From positions 124,001-188,000 of the forward strand of contig NZ_JAGIAM010000004.1 of NCBI RefSeq assembly GCF_017744835.1: a stretch of 64,000 nucleotides of DNA. The letters run 5' to 3'. How positions within the stretch are numbered: the stretch's first letter is position 1; every line of letters begins with the position of its first letter. The notes under the pieces were generated by a model. It had not been told where the DNA came from. It made no database searches and saw nothing but the letters and a program-made list of their open reading frames with translations. The DNA is from Sphingomonas sp. (GTDB lineage: Bacteria > Pseudomonadota > Alphaproteobacteria > Sphingomonadales > Sphingomonadaceae). Both the position numbers and the translations under genes were made by a program. Shown here piece after piece: positions 25,777-40,101 of the stretch.

Positions 25777-26093
25777 CGCGCGGGCGCAGGCTCGGCCTCG
25801 GGTGCGGCGCAGAACAGGCCGTGAAGCGCCTTGAGCATGTGGAGCGCCTCTTCGCTGGCGAGCGAATAGAAGATCATCTGCCCGGCGCGGCGCGAGGCGA
25901 CCATCTTCTCGCGGCGGAGCAGCGCGAGCTGCTGCGACACGGCGGTGTCGCGCGCACCCGTCAGCCGGGCGAGCTCGCCCACCGACTTCTCGCCATCGAG
26001 GAGATGGCACAACAGCAGCAAGCGGCTTCGGCCCGAGAGCGCTTTCAGGAAAGCCGAAGCGCGGTCGACCGTGGCAATCATTTCTTCCTTCAC
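25752..26093 (-). CDS. ArsR-family winged-helix regulator
   Basis: A 113-residue dimeric-type repressor with the ArsR recognition helix (ELARLTGARDTAVSQQLALLRREKMV) and wing (RRAGQMIFYSLAS). The only cysteines are in LLLCHLL and LFCAAP; there is no ELCVCDL-type metal site, so the signal is probably not arsenic. The spacing of the two cysteines would suit a redox switch as in BigR-type proteins, but this is speculative. It is convergent with and overlaps the PfkB gene. A perfect inverted repeat about 24 bases before its start could be its own operator. Confidence 0.8.
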   Translation of the reverse strand: MKEEMIATVDRASAFLKALSGRSRLLLLCHLLDGEKSVGELARLTGARDTAVSQQLALLRREKMVASRRAGQMIFYSLASEEALHMLKALHGLFCAAPEAEPAPARQPVEAVA

Positions 26094-26116
26094 GGGGCAA
26101 ACCGCTATGCCCAGAC

Positions 26117-26141
26117 GTTGATAGTTGCAACCGGTATCAAC
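26117..26141. promoter_or_regulatory. Inverted repeat, candidate ArsR operator
   Basis: GTTGATA at 26117-26123 and TATCAAC at 26135-26141 are exact reverse complements with an 11-base spacer. The site lies between the ArsR gene and the divergent AlkB-like gene. Confidence 0.55.
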
Positions 26142-26250
26142 TGGAAAACGGGTAATAAATCAGGCGAATAGCTTAGAGAACATGAAGATTTCGAGCGCCG
26201 GAAACACACCAGCAACAGACTGCAACGCGCGCAGCAACCAAGGCTCCGTC

Positions 26251-26844
26251 ATGACGTCATCCATGGTCGATCTGTTCGGGGAATCCCCGCTATCGGGCTT
26301 CACCTATTCTGCCGCGCTGGTCACGCCCGAGGAAGAAGCCGGGCTGATCGCCGGCATCGACGCGTCGGGACTGGCACCGTTCCGCTTCCAGGGCTGGTTG
26401 GGCAAGCGGCTGACCGCCAGCTTCGGCTGGCGCTACGACTTCGACGATGCGAGCTTCCGCGAGACCGAGCCGATCCCCGAATGGCTGCACCCGGCGCGTG
26501 AAAAGGCGGCATCGCTGGCTGGGCTGACACCGGAGGCGCTCGTCCATGTGCTGCTGACGCGCTACGATCCCGGCGCGGGCATCGGCTGGCATCGCGACCG
26601 GCCGGTGTTCGAGCACGTCATCGGCATATCGCTCGGCAATCCCACTACGATGCGCTTCCGCCGACGGCGAGCGGAGGGCGGGTTCGACCGCTTCTCGGCG
26701 CCGCTCGCGCCGCGCTCGGCCTATCACCTCTCCGGCGAGGCGCGGCATGACTGGGAGCACAGCATCGCGCCGATGGAAGAACCCCGCTGGTCGATCACAT
26801 TCCGCAGCCTTTCCGAACGCGGACGGCAGGTCGCGGCGGGCTGA
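26251..26844 (+). CDS. AlkB-like Fe(II)/2-oxoglutarate dioxygenase
   Basis: A 197-residue AlkB-family protein. Iron ligands are visible as His and Asp in GWHRDRP and the distal His in HDWEHSIAP, followed by RWSITFRSL with the 2-oxoglutarate-binding arginines. The family reverses alkyl damage on nucleic acids or modifies RNA. The start is uncertain: ATG 26251 and ATG 26263 both lack a strong ribosome site, and the frame is open further upstream to 26125 over a non-conserved stretch. It stands alone between the ArsR gene and the dipeptidase gene. Confidence 0.78.
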   Translation: MTSSMVDLFGESPLSGFTYSAALVTPEEEAGLIAGIDASGLAPFRFQGWLGKRLTASFGWRYDFDDASFRETEPIPEWLHPAREKAASLAGLTPEALVHVLLTRYDPGAGIGWHRDRPVFEHVIGISLGNPTTMRFRRRRAEGGFDRFSAPLAPRSAYHLSGEARHDWEHSIAPMEEPRWSITFRSLSERGRQVAAG

Positions 26845-27020
26845 GCCCCGCAATGCTAAGCCGTTGCAACAACTACGCTATTGCTATTCATTCGCATCCG
26901 GCCGCAGCCCATAGCCTCGCCGCATGGGCCAGCCGCGATCCTGCTCTCGCCCGATCGCCCGGCGCTCGTTACACCTCTATCGAGCCGTGGCTTCCAGCCG
27001 CCCCAAGTCCGAGGTGCCCG

Positions 27021-28208
27021 ATGAAACATGCCGTCCTGCCGATCCTGCTCGCCACTACCGCCTGCGCCGCCACCCATGCGAGCACGCCGCAGGGCGACAC
27101 GACGCTGCACCAGCGCACGCTGACGCTCGACACCCATCTCGACACGCCAGTCCATTTCGCGCGGCCCGGCTGGAACTTCGGCGAGCGTCACTCGCTCGCG
27201 ACCGACATCGCCCAGGTCGACCTCGGCCGGATGGATTCGGGCGACCTCGATGGCGGCTTCTTCGCGATCTACACCGAGCAAGGCCCGGTGACGCCCGAAG
27301 GCTTCGCCGCGGCCAAGGCCTTCGCCTTCAAACGCCTGGGCGAGATCCACGCGATGCTCGCCAAATTTCCCGACCGGATCGCGCTGGCGACGCGCGCCGA
27401 TGATGCCGCCCGGATCGACCGCGCGGGCAAGCGCTTCGCCTATATCAGCATCGAGAACAGCTATCCGCTGGGCGAGGACCTGTCGCTGCTCGGCGAATTC
27501 TACCGGCAGGGCGTGCGCCTCGCCTCGCCCGTTCACTTCCGCGTCAACCAGTTCGCGGATTCGGCAACCGACAAGCCCAAGTGGAACGGCCTGAGCCCGC
27601 TCGGCCGGCAATGGGTGGCCGAGATGAACCGGCTGGGGATGGTGCTCGACGCCAGCCATGCGTCCGACGCCGTGCTCGACCAGATGATCGAATTGTCCAA
27701 GACGCCGGTGCTCCTCTCGCACTCCGGGACCAAGGCGATCTACGACCATCCGCGCAACCTGGACGACGCGCGCGTGCGCAAGCTCGCCGCCTCGGGCGGG
27801 GCGATCTGCGTCAACAGCGCCTATCTCGCCAAGACCAGGCCCTCGGCGACGCGCAGCGCGCTTTCGGACCAGACCGAGCATATGGCCGAGATGTCGCCGG
27901 CCGAGCAGGCCGACCTGACGCGCCGCCTTCGCGCCGCCGAGCAGGCCGAGCCCGCCAACGACGCCGATTTCGAGACCTATATGCGCGCGGTGCTCCACCT
28001 GATCCAGGTCGCCGGCGTCGATCATGTATGCTTCGGCGCCGACTGGGACGGCGGCGGCGGCGTGCGCGGCTTCGAGGACATCGACGCGCTGCCCAAGGTC
28101 ACGGAGCGGCTGCGCGCCGCCGGCTATTCGCCCGCCGACATCGAGAAGATGTGGAGCGGCAACGTGCTGCGGCTGCTGCGCATCGCGGAGCAACACAAGG
28201 GGCGGTGA
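27021..28208 (+). CDS. Membrane dipeptidase (peptidase family M19)
   Basis: A 395-residue renal-dipeptidase-type zinc enzyme. Metal ligands are expected in LDTHLDTP, the Glu of YISIENSYPLG and histidines in DASHASD and VLLSHSG, with VDHVCFGADWDGGGGV near the C-terminus. The N-terminus LPILLATTACAA is a short signal with a possible lipobox cysteine, so it may be a membrane-anchored periplasmic protein. GAGGTGCCCG precedes the ATG at 27021. It would hydrolyse dipeptides, perhaps D-amino-acid-containing ones. The 176 bases upstream hold no gene that I can recognise. Confidence 0.87.
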   Translation: MKHAVLPILLATTACAATHASTPQGDTTLHQRTLTLDTHLDTPVHFARPGWNFGERHSLATDIAQVDLGRMDSGDLDGGFFAIYTEQGPVTPEGFAAAKAFAFKRLGEIHAMLAKFPDRIALATRADDAARIDRAGKRFAYISIENSYPLGEDLSLLGEFYRQGVRLASPVHFRVNQFADSATDKPKWNGLSPLGRQWVAEMNRLGMVLDASHASDAVLDQMIELSKTPVLLSHSGTKAIYDHPRNLDDARVRKLAASGGAICVNSAYLAKTRPSATRSALSDQTEHMAEMSPAEQADLTRRLRAAEQAEPANDADFETYMRAVLHLIQVAGVDHVCFGADWDGGGGVRGFEDIDALPKVTERLRAAGYSPADIEKMWSGNVLRLLRIAEQHKGR

Positions 28209-28215
28209 AGGCAAA

Positions 28216-28238
28216 TCCCCTCCCTGCAAGGGAGGGGA
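28216..28238. terminator. Bidirectional hairpin between convergent dipeptidase and kinase genes
   Basis: TCCCCTCCC and GGGAGGGGA form a perfect 9-bp stem around the loop TGCAA, identical in core to the hairpin at 7276. It lies in the 54-base gap between converging genes. Confidence 0.7.
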
Positions 28239-28262
28239 AGCCGGACGGGAAGCGGCAAGAGC

Positions 28263-30365
28263 CTAGGCCCGCCGGCGCTTGCGCTTGGCGTCGGTCCCGC
28301 GCTCGACCGCGCCGTGCAGCGCCGCATGGAGCTGCTCGGGGGTGAACGGCTTGGAGAGCACCAGCACGTCGCCGGCATCGGGCGCGGCGGCATGGGGCTC
28401 GGCATAGCCGGTGATGATCAGCGCGGGCATGTCTGGCCGCTCGGAACGCAGCTGGCGGACCAGCTCGGCACCCGAGATGCGCGGCATCGCATAGTCGGTG
28501 ATCAGCACGTCGAACGCGCCGGGGTCCTTCTGGAACAGCTCGAGCGCCTGCGAGCCGTCCATGGCATGGACGACGCCATGGCCCAGATCCTCGAGCAGCG
28601 CCGCAGTGGTGGCGCGTACGCCGGCATGGTCGTCGACCAGCAGGATGCGGAAGGTGGCGCTGGCGGCGAGCGGGCTGGAGATCACCAGTTCGGCCTCGCT
28701 CGACGCGGGCGCGACGCGCGCACGCGGCAGCCATATCTCGACGCACGTGCCGACGCCGACCGAGCTGTCGACGCGCACCACGCCGCCCGATTGTTTGGCG
28801 AAACCATAGACCATCGAGAGGCCGAGCCCGGTGCCCTTGCCCACCGACTTGGTGGTGAAGAAGGGCTCGAGCACCTGCTCGAGCAGCTCGGGCGCGATGC
28901 CGCAGCCGGTGTCGCCCACCGCCAGCACGACATATTGGCCGGGCGCGAGATCCTTGCTCCCCGACCCTTCGGCCACTTCGCGGTTGCTGGCGGTGACGGT
29001 GACGACGCCGCCCTCCGGCATCGCGTCGCGCGCGTTGATGATCAGGTTCATGAGCGCGAGCTCGAGCTGCGCGGAATCGGCATAGACCGGCGCGAGCGCC
29101 TCGCCCAATTCCCATTTGAGCTCGACCAGCCCGCCCAGCGTGTGCGCGAGCAGGTCGGTGACCGACGCGGCGAGGCGCGAAATCTCGATCGCCGCGGGCT
29201 CGAGCTTCTGGCGCCGCGCGAAGGCGAGCAGATGCTTGACCAGCTCCGCGCCCTGCTCGGCGGCGTGCCGGGTCATGCCGACGATCTTGCGCTGCTCGTC
29301 GTCGAGGGGAACGCGCCGCTCGATCATGCCGAGCCCGCCGAGCACCGCGGCGAGCAGGTTGTTGAAGTCGTGCGCGATGCCGCCGGTGAGCTGGCCGATC
29401 GCGTCCATCTTGCGCGCCTGGGTGAGCTGGCTCTCCAGCTCCTTGCGCTCGGTCACGTCAAGCAGCGTGCCGGCATATTCGACCGGATTGCCGGCCGCGT
29501 CGCGGAGCAGCACCGCCTGATCGAGGAAATGCTTGTACTCGCCGTCCGCGCACTGCCAGCGATACTCGACCGACAGCGAGCGACCCGAGGGGCGCCCGGC
29601 CATCGCCTCGGCCACGCGCGCGCGGTCCTCCGGGTGCAGCCGCTCGATCCACAGCGTGGGCGCGCGCTGGAGGTCCTCGAACGCGAAGCCGGTTAGCGCA
29701 GTGAAATTGCCGCTCACGAACTTGGGCACGCGCGGGTTTGCGTTGATCTCCTCGAGATAGAGGATGATCGGCAGCGATTCGATGATCGCGGCCTGGCGCT
29801 GCTCGGCCAGGCGCAGCTCCTGCTCGGCACGCAGCCGCTCGGCATTGGCGCGCAGGTTGGCGTCGAGCAGCGCCTGTTCCTGGAGGGCCTTGCGCTGGAT
29901 CTCGCGCCGCATCGTGTAGAGATCGACGAACACCGCGACCTTCGAGCGCAGCACGGTCGGCTCGACCGGCTTGAACACATAGTCGACCGCGCCCATCGAA
30001 TAGCCGCGCAGCAGGTGCTGGCTTTCCTTGTTCACCGCCGAGAGGAAGACGATCGGAACGCGCTTGGTCTGCTCGCGCGAGCGGATGATCTGCGCGGTCT
30101 CGTAGCCGTCCATGCCGGGCATGAAGACGTCGAGCAGGATCACCGCGAAGTCGGTCTTGAGGAGCTGGCGCAGCGCCTCCTCGCCCGAATTGGCGACGAC
30201 CACTTCCGCCACTTCCTCGAGCACGCTGGTGATGGCGATGAGGTTGTGCTCGTCGTCGTCCACCACCAGCACGCGCGCCCGCTCGGGCGGCGGGTCGTCC
30301 GCCGCGCGCACCAGTTGCGCTTCGGCGATCGCGGCAGATCGGCGCGAGGGCATCTTCGAACTCAT
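28263..30365 (-). CDS. Hybrid sensor histidine kinase with receivers at both ends
   Basis: A 700-residue cytoplasmic protein with no membrane segment. Order: receiver (about 30-150, acceptor Asp79 in [11 protein letters not shown]), coiled coil (150-190), PAS/PAC (about 195-310), histidine kinase with His332 in [11 protein letters not shown], ATPase domain ([26 protein letters not shown]) and a second receiver (about 575-690, Asp in LITDYAMPR). It follows the poly-HAMP kinase gene by 5 bases in the same direction, so they are co-transcribed and may form one relay. No response regulator with a DNA-binding domain is adjacent. The signal is unknown. Confidence 0.88.
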   Translation of the reverse strand: MSSKMPSRRSAAIAEAQLVRAADDPPPERARVLVVDDDEHNLIAITSVLEEVAEVVVANSGEEALRQLLKTDFAVILLDVFMPGMDGYETAQIIRSREQTKRVPIVFLSAVNKESQHLLRGYSMGAVDYVFKPVEPTVLRSKVAVFVDLYTMRREIQRKALQEQALLDANLRANAERLRAEQELRLAEQRQAAIIESLPIILYLEEINANPRVPKFVSGNFTALTGFAFEDLQRAPTLWIERLHPEDRARVAEAMAGRPSGRSLSVEYRWQCADGEYKHFLDQAVLLRDAAGNPVEYAGTLLDVTERKELESQLTQARKMDAIGQLTGGIAHDFNNLLAAVLGGLGMIERRVPLDDEQRKIVGMTRHAAEQGAELVKHLLAFARRQKLEPAAIEISRLAASVTDLLAHTLGGLVELKWELGEALAPVYADSAQLELALMNLIINARDAMPEGGVVTVTASNREVAEGSGSKDLAPGQYVVLAVGDTGCGIAPELLEQVLEPFFTTKSVGKGTGLGLSMVYGFAKQSGGVVRVDSSVGVGTCVEIWLPRARVAPASSEAELVISSPLAASATFRILLVDDHAGVRATTAALLEDLGHGVVHAMDGSQALELFQKDPGAFDVLITDYAMPRISGAELVRQLRSERPDMPALIITGYAEPHAAAPDAGDVLVLSKPFTPEQLHAALHGAVERGTDAKRKRRRA

Positions 30366-30370
30366 CCCCC

Positions 30371-35740
<5,370 letters not shown>

Positions 35741-35950
35741 CTGGAAACTCCTGGCGTCTCCCCTCCCCAGTTGAGACAAGCTGCACGACCCCCCGGTCTA
35801 TTCCTCGTGCATACCCAAGAAGTTGCCGAAAAAACACCGAAAAAATTGTGATCTAGGTTACCCCTGCGGGACGGTTGCGCCATGTGCACCAGCCGTTAGG
35901 AAGACCCCGGGGACTCGGGGGAAGATCGCGGATGGGAGACGGCTACAGGG

Positions 35951-36325
35951 ATGCCGGCCAAGCAAGAGCTTTCCAGCTTCATACAGTCGACCTTCCGTTC
36001 GGTTTGGTCGCTCGAATTGCTCTGTTTCCTACGCAGGAATCGTGACCAGCTCTGGACGCAGGATGATCTCGTACGCGCGCTTCGGGGGAGCAGCCTGGTG
36101 GTGAGCCACAGCGTCGAATCGCTCGTCGCGGCCGGGTTGATCGTGGTCGAAGGGAATGGCGCGGTGCGCTACCAGCCGGTTTCCGAACAGGTGGACGCGC
36201 TCGCCGGCGCTGCGGAGGAGCTCTACGCGCGACGGCCCGATGCGGTCCGGCGGATCATCGTGGTCCCGACCCCGACTCCCGGCGTGGTCGGTTTCGCCGA
36301 TGCGTTCAAGCTGCGGAAGGATTGA
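35951..36325 (+). CDS. Small winged-helix-like protein, function unknown
   Basis: A 124-residue protein. Residues 8-75 (IQSTFRSVWSLELLCFLRRN..WTQDDLVRALRGSSLVVSHSVESLVAAGLIVVEG) read like a winged helix with a wing at VEGNGAVRYQPV. The C-terminal part is alanine-rich, then RRIIVVPTPTPGV. It may be a DNA-binding regulator, but no family is certain. It starts divergently from the poly-HAMP kinase and its stop is three bases before the ATG of a small membrane protein, so it heads a three-gene operon. Confidence 0.7.
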   Translation: MPAKQELSSFIQSTFRSVWSLELLCFLRRNRDQLWTQDDLVRALRGSSLVVSHSVESLVAAGLIVVEGNGAVRYQPVSEQVDALAGAAEELYARRPDAVRRIIVVPTPTPGVVGFADAFKLRKD

Positions 36326-36327
36326 GC

Positions 36328-36606
36328 ATGGCCGATTATTTTCCTGCCGCAGTCTATCTGCTCTGCTTCGCGACCAGCACGGCCTGCGCGCTGCTGCTGG
36401 GCCGCAGCTATCGCCGCAACCGCGTGCGGCTGCTGCTCTGGAGCACGGTGTGTTTTGCGTTGTTGGCGCTGAATAATCTGTTCGTGATCATCGACCTGCT
36501 GCTGATCGATTCGATCGACTTCGCGCTGGTGCGGCTGGGGCTGTCGCTCGCCGCGGTCGGCGTGCTGCTGTTCGGCTTCATCTGGGACATGGAGGAACGC
36601 GCTTGA
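36328..36606 (+). CDS. Small membrane protein (DUF5985-like)
   Basis: A 92-residue protein with three hydrophobic segments (about 5-22, 33-55, 62-84), a basic loop SYRRNRVR and an acidic end DMEERA. I think it belongs to DUF5985, from memory of similar sequences. GGAAGGA lies six bases before the ATG. Its stop overlaps the start of the next gene. The function is unknown; the pair with the next gene suggests a two-subunit inner-membrane complex. Confidence 0.72.
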   Translation: MADYFPAAVYLLCFATSTACALLLGRSYRRNRVRLLLWSTVCFALLALNNLFVIIDLLLIDSIDFALVRLGLSLAAVGVLLFGFIWDMEERA

Positions 36607-36863
36607 CGATTATCGCCTTCCTCTCCGGCGCGATCACGCTGGGCTTCGCAGCGGCGGCGCTCTTCTTCCTGCGCTTCTGGCGCGAGACGCGCGACGAGCT
36701 GTTCCTGTCGTTCAGCATCGCCTTCCTGCTGCTCGGCACCGCGCAGACCATCCTGGCGCTGGGCGGCATCCCCAGCGAGTATCGCAGCTGGGTCTATCTG
36801 GTGCGGCTCGCCGCCTTCGTGCTCATCCTGGTGGCGATCGTTCGAAAGAACCGGCCGGACTGA
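36603..36863 (+). CDS. Small membrane protein (DUF5985-like), TTG start
   Basis: An 86-residue protein with three hydrophobic segments: IIAFLSGAITLGFAAAALFFLRF, LFLSFSIAFLLLGTAQTILAL and VYLVRLAAFVLILVAIV. It starts at a TTG with GAGGAAC upstream; the TTG overlaps the previous stop (TTGA). It looks like a distant relative of its neighbour. It may act with it in the membrane. No catalytic motif is visible. Confidence 0.72.
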   Translation: MTIIAFLSGAITLGFAAAALFFLRFWRETRDELFLSFSIAFLLLGTAQTILALGGIPSEYRSWVYLVRLAAFVLILVAIVRKNRPD

Positions 36864-36906
36864 GCCCGGCGCATCGTTCGCGCCGCTCGATCGTTCAGTC
36901 GAAGCG

Positions 36907-37569
36907 ATGTTCGACGGCCCTTCCTTCCGCGACCGCGCCGATGCGGGACGCCGCCTCGCCGATGCGCTGGGGCATCTGCACGCCCGGCATCCGCTGGTGC
37001 TGGCGCTGCCGCGCGGGGGTGTGCCCGTCGCCTATGAAGTCGCCCGCGCGCTCGACGCCGAGCTCGACCTGCTCTTCGTCCGCAAGCTGGGGGCGCCCGG
37101 CCATGAGGAGCTGGGCATCGGCGCGGTAGTCGACGGCGCGGATCCGCAGCTGGTGCTCAACGAGGACATCGCGCGCCAGTCGGGCGCCGGCCCCGACTAT
37201 GTGAAGCAGGAACTGCGTCGCCAGCTGGGCGAGATCGACCGCCGGCGGCAGGCCTATATGGGCGAGCGCGACCCAATTCCGATCCCCGGGCGTACCGTGG
37301 TCGTGGTCGACGATGGGATCGCCACCGGCGGCACGGTGAAGGCGGCGCTACGCGGCGTGCGCAAGGCCGGGCCGACGCATCTGGTGCTGGCGGTTCCGGT
37401 CGCACCCGGGGACTTGATCGCGGAATTGCGCAAGGAGTGCGACGAGCTGGTGTGCCTTCGGATGCCCGAAGCCTTCTATGCCGTCGGCGCGCACTACGCC
37501 GACTTCAGCCAGACCGAGGACGACGAAGTGGTGGCGCTGCTCGAGCGCTCACACCGGCTGACGATCTGA
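36907..37569 (+). CDS. Phosphoribosyltransferase-family protein
   Basis: A 220-residue type I phosphoribosyltransferase-like protein. The PRPP-binding signature VVVVDDGIATGGT (about 131-143) is intact, and PRGGVPVAYEVA and VRKLGAPGHEELGIGAV are typical of the stand-alone subfamily often annotated as predicted phosphoribosyltransferase. The substrate base is unknown. It converges with the efflux operon, with a gap of four bases. Confidence 0.82.
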   Translation: MFDGPSFRDRADAGRRLADALGHLHARHPLVLALPRGGVPVAYEVARALDAELDLLFVRKLGAPGHEELGIGAVVDGADPQLVLNEDIARQSGAGPDYVKQELRRQLGEIDRRRQAYMGERDPIPIPGRTVVVVDDGIATGGTVKAALRGVRKAGPTHLVLAVPVAPGDLIAELRKECDELVCLRMPEAFYAVGAHYADFSQTEDDEVVALLERSHRLTI

Positions 37570-37573
37570 AACC

Positions 37574-38965
37574 CTAGCTCCAGCCGCCGCCGAGCGACTT
37601 GTAGAGCGCTGCGGCCGCCTGCGCCTTGGCGGCGCGCGCCTGGTCGCGCCCACGCTGGGCTGCGAGCAGCGACTGACGGACGCGTTCGAGCGTGAGGCGG
37701 TCGTCCTCGCCGCGGTTGGCGCGGCGTTCGGCGAGCGCGAAGCCGGCCTGCTCGCGCGCCAGGGCGGCCTCGGCATCGACCAGCGCGGTGCGGGCATTGA
37801 GGAAGCGGTTGATCGCCGCCTCGCTGTCGGACAGCGCGCCGACCACGGCCTTCTCGTAGCGGGCCGCGGCACCCTCCGCCCGCGCGTCGCTCGCGCGGAT
37901 CTGCGCGCGGATGCGGCCGAAGGAGAAGATCGGCCAGGAGAAGCTGGGTCCGATCTGCAACCGCGTGCTGTCGCCCGAGAACAGGTCGGCGGGATCGCGC
38001 GCCTGCTGCCCCAGGCTGCCGAACAGCGAGAAGCGCGGGAAGAGATCGGCGGTGGCGACGCCGATGTCGGCGGTGGCGGCGGCAAGCTCGCGCTCGGCGC
38101 GGCGCACGTCGGGGCGGCGCTGGAGCAGCTCCGAGCGGACGCCCACCAGGATCGTGTCGGGCGCCGCGGGCAAGGGCCTGGGCGCCTGCAGCTCGGGCAC
38201 GAGCTGCTCGGGCGGGACCCCGACCAGCGCGGCGATGCGATAGGCGGCGGCCGATGCGCGCGCACGGGCGTCGGGCACGGCCGCCGCGCGCGTGCGGGCC
38301 GCGGCTTCGGCCTGCTCAAGCTCCAGCCTGGAGGATTCGCCGGCAGTGAAGCGCAGCCGAGTCAGCCGCGCGAGCTCGGCGTCGGAGGCGGCGAGCGCCT
38401 CGGCGTTCACGACATCGGACTGGGCGGCGCGCAGGTCGACATAGTTGCGGACCAGCTCGCCGATCAACGTGAGCATCACGTCGCCCCTGGCGTAGGTGGC
38501 GGCCTGCAGCCGCGCGCCCGCGGCCTCGACCTGGCGGCGCTGCCGGCCCCAGAGGTCGATCTCCCAGCTGGCATCGAAGCCGAGGTCGTAGAGCGGGAAG
38601 CTGCGGTCGAAGCCCGGGATGTTGGCGACCGGTAGCTGGCCGTTTTCGCTCAGTACATTCTGGGTGGCGGAGCCCTTGGCTTCGATCGTCGGGAAGCGCC
38701 CGCCTGCGGCGGCGTCACGATTGGCGCGCGCTTCGGCGATGCGCGCCTCGGCTTCGCGGAGATCGGGGCTGCTCGCGAGAGCGCGCTGGACCAAGGCGGT
38801 GAGCTGGGGATCGCCAAACCGTTCCCACCAGACGGCGTCGACCGGGCCGGGCGTGCCTGGCTCGATCCAATCGGACCCGGCGCGAGTCTCCGGCGCGTGG
38901 TAGTTCGGGCCGACGGTGCAGCCGGCGAGCGCGGCCAGCGCCAGCAGAGGCAGGATACGGGGCAT
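37574..38965 (-). CDS. Outer-membrane efflux lipoprotein (NodT/OprM type)
   Basis: A 463-residue TolC-family outer-membrane factor. The signal ends in LAALAGC, so Cys15 or so is probably lipidated, and GPNYHAPE follows as in NodT-type proteins. Two OEP repeats give the long alpha-helical barrel (for example LVRNYVDLRAAQSDV and DSEAAINRFLNARTAL). The ATG at 38965 is five bases after the permease stop. As last gene of the ABC exporter operon it provides an outer-membrane exit, which the E. coli Ybh system lacks in its operon. Confidence 0.85.
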   Translation of the reverse strand: MPRILPLLALAALAGCTVGPNYHAPETRAGSDWIEPGTPGPVDAVWWERFGDPQLTALVQRALASSPDLREAEARIAEARANRDAAAGGRFPTIEAKGSATQNVLSENGQLPVANIPGFDRSFPLYDLGFDASWEIDLWGRQRRQVEAAGARLQAATYARGDVMLTLIGELVRNYVDLRAAQSDVVNAEALAASDAELARLTRLRFTAGESSRLELEQAEAAARTRAAAVPDARARASAAAYRIAALVGVPPEQLVPELQAPRPLPAAPDTILVGVRSELLQRRPDVRRAERELAAATADIGVATADLFPRFSLFGSLGQQARDPADLFSGDSTRLQIGPSFSWPIFSFGRIRAQIRASDARAEGAAARYEKAVVGALSDSEAAINRFLNARTALVDAEAALAREQAGFALAERRANRGEDDRLTLERVRQSLLAAQRGRDQARAAKAQAAAALYKSLGGGWS

Positions 38966-38970
38966 CGCAA

Positions 38971-40101
38971 TCACTCCATGCGCGCACGGAAGAGCCAGGC
39001 CGACGCCGAGAGCGTCGCTATCGCGATCAGCACGAGCGGCCATAGCTGGTGGAAGACGGCACCCGCCGGCATCGCCTTGAGGAACAGGCCCTGGACGATG
39101 ACGAGGAAGTAGCGGGCGGGATCGAGGAAGGTCACCACCTGCAGCCAGCCGGGCATGTTGTCGATCGGCGCGGCATAGCCCGAGAGCAGGATCAGCGGCG
39201 TGGTGACGAGGAAGACGCCGAGGAAGGCCTGCTGCTGCGTCTGCGACGCCGCCGAGACGAGCATGCCTAGCCCGATCAGCGCGAGCAGATAGGTGGCGAG
39301 GCTGAGGAAGAAGAGCAGCAGCGAGCCGGTGAAGGGCACGCCGAAGATCAGCGGCGCCACCACCAGATAGACGCTGCCGTTGATCATCCCGATGATGAAG
39401 GGCGGGACCATCTTGCCGATGAGTATTTCGTGGATGCGCAGCGGCGAGACCATGAGCTGGTCGAACGTGCCCAGTTCGCGTTCGCGCGCGACGCTCTGCG
39501 AGGTGATCGCGAGCCCCGCGACCGAGGTGATGATCGCCACCAGCGAAGGCAGCGTGAACCAGATATAGTCGAGCGCGGGGTTGTACCAGTTGATGACCTC
39601 GCTGCCCCCCTGCCCGTCCGCCGCGGCGCGCGGGAGCGTATCGGCGCCCATCTGCCCGGCGATGCGCGTGAGATAGCCTGCGACGATCTGCGCGGCGTTG
39701 GAGCGGCGGCCGTCGAGAACCACCCCGATCGTGGTGGGCTGGTGGCGGGCGAGATCGCGGTCGAAATCCTGGTCGATCACGATCGCGGCGATCACGCGCT
39801 GGTTGTCGATCGCCTCCTGCAACTCGTCGAAGCTGCGCAGGCGCACGACTTGGCGGAAATTCGGGCTCCCCGAGATGCGCTGGACCAGCTCGGTCGAATG
39901 CGCGCCGCTGCTGCGATCGAGCAGGCCGACGTCGACATTCTTGACGTCGAGCGTGGTCGCGAAGGTGAAGATGAAGAGCTGCATCAGCGGCGGCACGAAC
40001 AGCACGATCCGCGACTTGGGATCGCGCAGCACCGCCCATAGCTCCTTGACGATCATCGCCCAGAGCCGGCGCAGACCGGAGCGTTCGAAGAGCGCCCGCA
40101 T
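38971..40101 (-). CDS. ybhR: ABC-2 type export permease (YbhR-like)
   Basis: A 376-residue permease with one N-terminal membrane helix, a large periplasmic domain (about 50-180) and five C-terminal helices. FDQLMVSPLRIHEILIGKMVP is the coupling segment of the YbhR/YhhJ family. The ATG shares a base with the stop of the upstream permease (TGATG). With its partner it would form the channel driven by the double ATPase. The substrate is unknown; E. coli YbhFSR has been tied to cation and drug efflux. Confidence 0.83.
   Translation of the reverse strand: MRALFERSGLRRLWAMIVKELWAVLRDPKSRIVLFVPPLMQLFIFTFATTLDVKNVDVGLLDRSSGAHSTELVQRISGSPNFRQVVRLRSFDELQEAIDNQRVIAAIVIDQDFDRDLARHQPTTIGVVLDGRRSNAAQIVAGYLTRIAGQMGADTLPRAAADGQGGSEVINWYNPALDYIWFTLPSLVAIITSVAGLAITSQSVARERELGTFDQLMVSPLRIHEILIGKMVPPFIIGMINGSVYLVVAPLIFGVPFTGSLLLFFLSLATYLLALIGLGMLVSAASQTQQQAFLGVFLVTTPLILLSGYAAPIDNMPGWLQVVTFLDPARYFLVIVQGLFLKAMPAGAVFHQLWPLVLIAIATLSASAWLFRARME

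Noticed and set aside
26853..27020. N-terminal extension of the dipeptidase
   Set aside because: The stretch lacks a ribosome site and precedes a clear signal peptide starting at ATG 27021.
37574..40039. An 821-codon outer-membrane protein
   Set aside because: The first part is a shadow of the permease gene; the lipoprotein signal starts at ATG 38965.
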